This document shows positions 5,610-5,662 of a stretch of DNA of 5,662 nt, piece by piece. Under the pieces are notes generated by a model, which searched no databases, was not told where the DNA came from, and saw only the letters and a list, made by a program, of their open reading frames with translations. Both the position numbers and the translations under genes were made by a program. Origin of the DNA: CAZAQB01 sp964487155 (GTDB lineage Bacteria; Pseudomonadota; Gammaproteobacteria; Nitrococcales; Nitrococcaceae); NCBI GenBank assembly GCA_964487155.1, contig CAZAQB010000197.1, positions 1-5,662 of the forward strand, read 5' to 3'. Numbering within the stretch: position 1 is the stretch's first letter; each line of letters opens with the position of its first letter.

Positions 5610-5662
5610 GCCCTAGCCCGAAGATTTCACAAATTTGCACCGATCTCGCTTGTCTCTTGGCC
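5610..5662 (+). promoter_or_regulatory. Presumed upstream region of a receptor gene
   Basis: These 53 bases follow fecR and run to the window edge. They contain CAAATTTG (5630-5637), a small palindrome, and GCTTGTCT (5648-5655), which also occurs at 4493-4500 before fecR. In fec-type loci this position holds the FecI-dependent promoter of the TonB-dependent receptor gene. No coding start is visible, so the assignment is from gene order only. Confidence 0.3.

Overview
The window is GC-rich chromosomal-type DNA. FecI/FecR regulation, lipoprotein and VapBC genes, and extragenic palindromes of the REP type suggest a high-GC Gammaproteobacterium. This is inference; nothing fixes the genus.

Layout. 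(1) Positions 1-1640 hold two tandem type II toxin-antitoxin modules, both on the minus strand. The upstream one has a ribbon-helix-helix VapB (1354-1596) and a PIN-domain VapC (930-1364). The downstream one has an AbrB/MazE-type VapB (532-795) and a second, unrelated VapC (116-535). In each, the toxin start overlaps the antitoxin end (11 bp and 4 bp), and each has a palindromic operator candidate at the antitoxin promoter. (2) Positions 1640-2067 are intergenic. They contain two inverted REP-like hairpins, each with GTAG/CTAC directly at the stem foot, which together form a BIME-like pair. A third related hairpin lies at 18-44, on the other side of the toxin-antitoxin genes, so the tandem VapBC block is bracketed by one repeat family. 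(3) Positions 2068-2835 encode a predicted lipoprotein of unknown function. (4) Positions 2836-3270 appear non-coding and contain a large palindrome with 22-bp arms. (5) Positions 3280-5609 are a presumed iron-responsive cluster: a Fur-box-like site, a small four-helix membrane protein of the CopD/HemJ-like type, a FecI-type ECF sigma factor and a FecR anti-sigma/signal-transfer protein. The window ends 53 bp after fecR, where a TonB-dependent receptor gene would be expected.

How the genes fit together. In the fec-type scheme, iron limitation lifts Fur repression of the regulators. A loaded TonB-dependent receptor then signals through the periplasmic C-terminus of FecR, which releases or activates FecI to transcribe the receptor gene. 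The CopD-like gene ends 11 bp before fecI and lies between the Fur-box candidate and fecI, so it is probably co-transcribed with the regulators. The left half reads as accessory DNA (two toxin-antitoxin modules plus repeats) beside a conventional iron-uptake regulatory locus. No entirely new system is evident. The most notable points are the REP-bracketed double VapBC block, the Fur-linked CopD-like gene and the hairpin between fecI and fecR.
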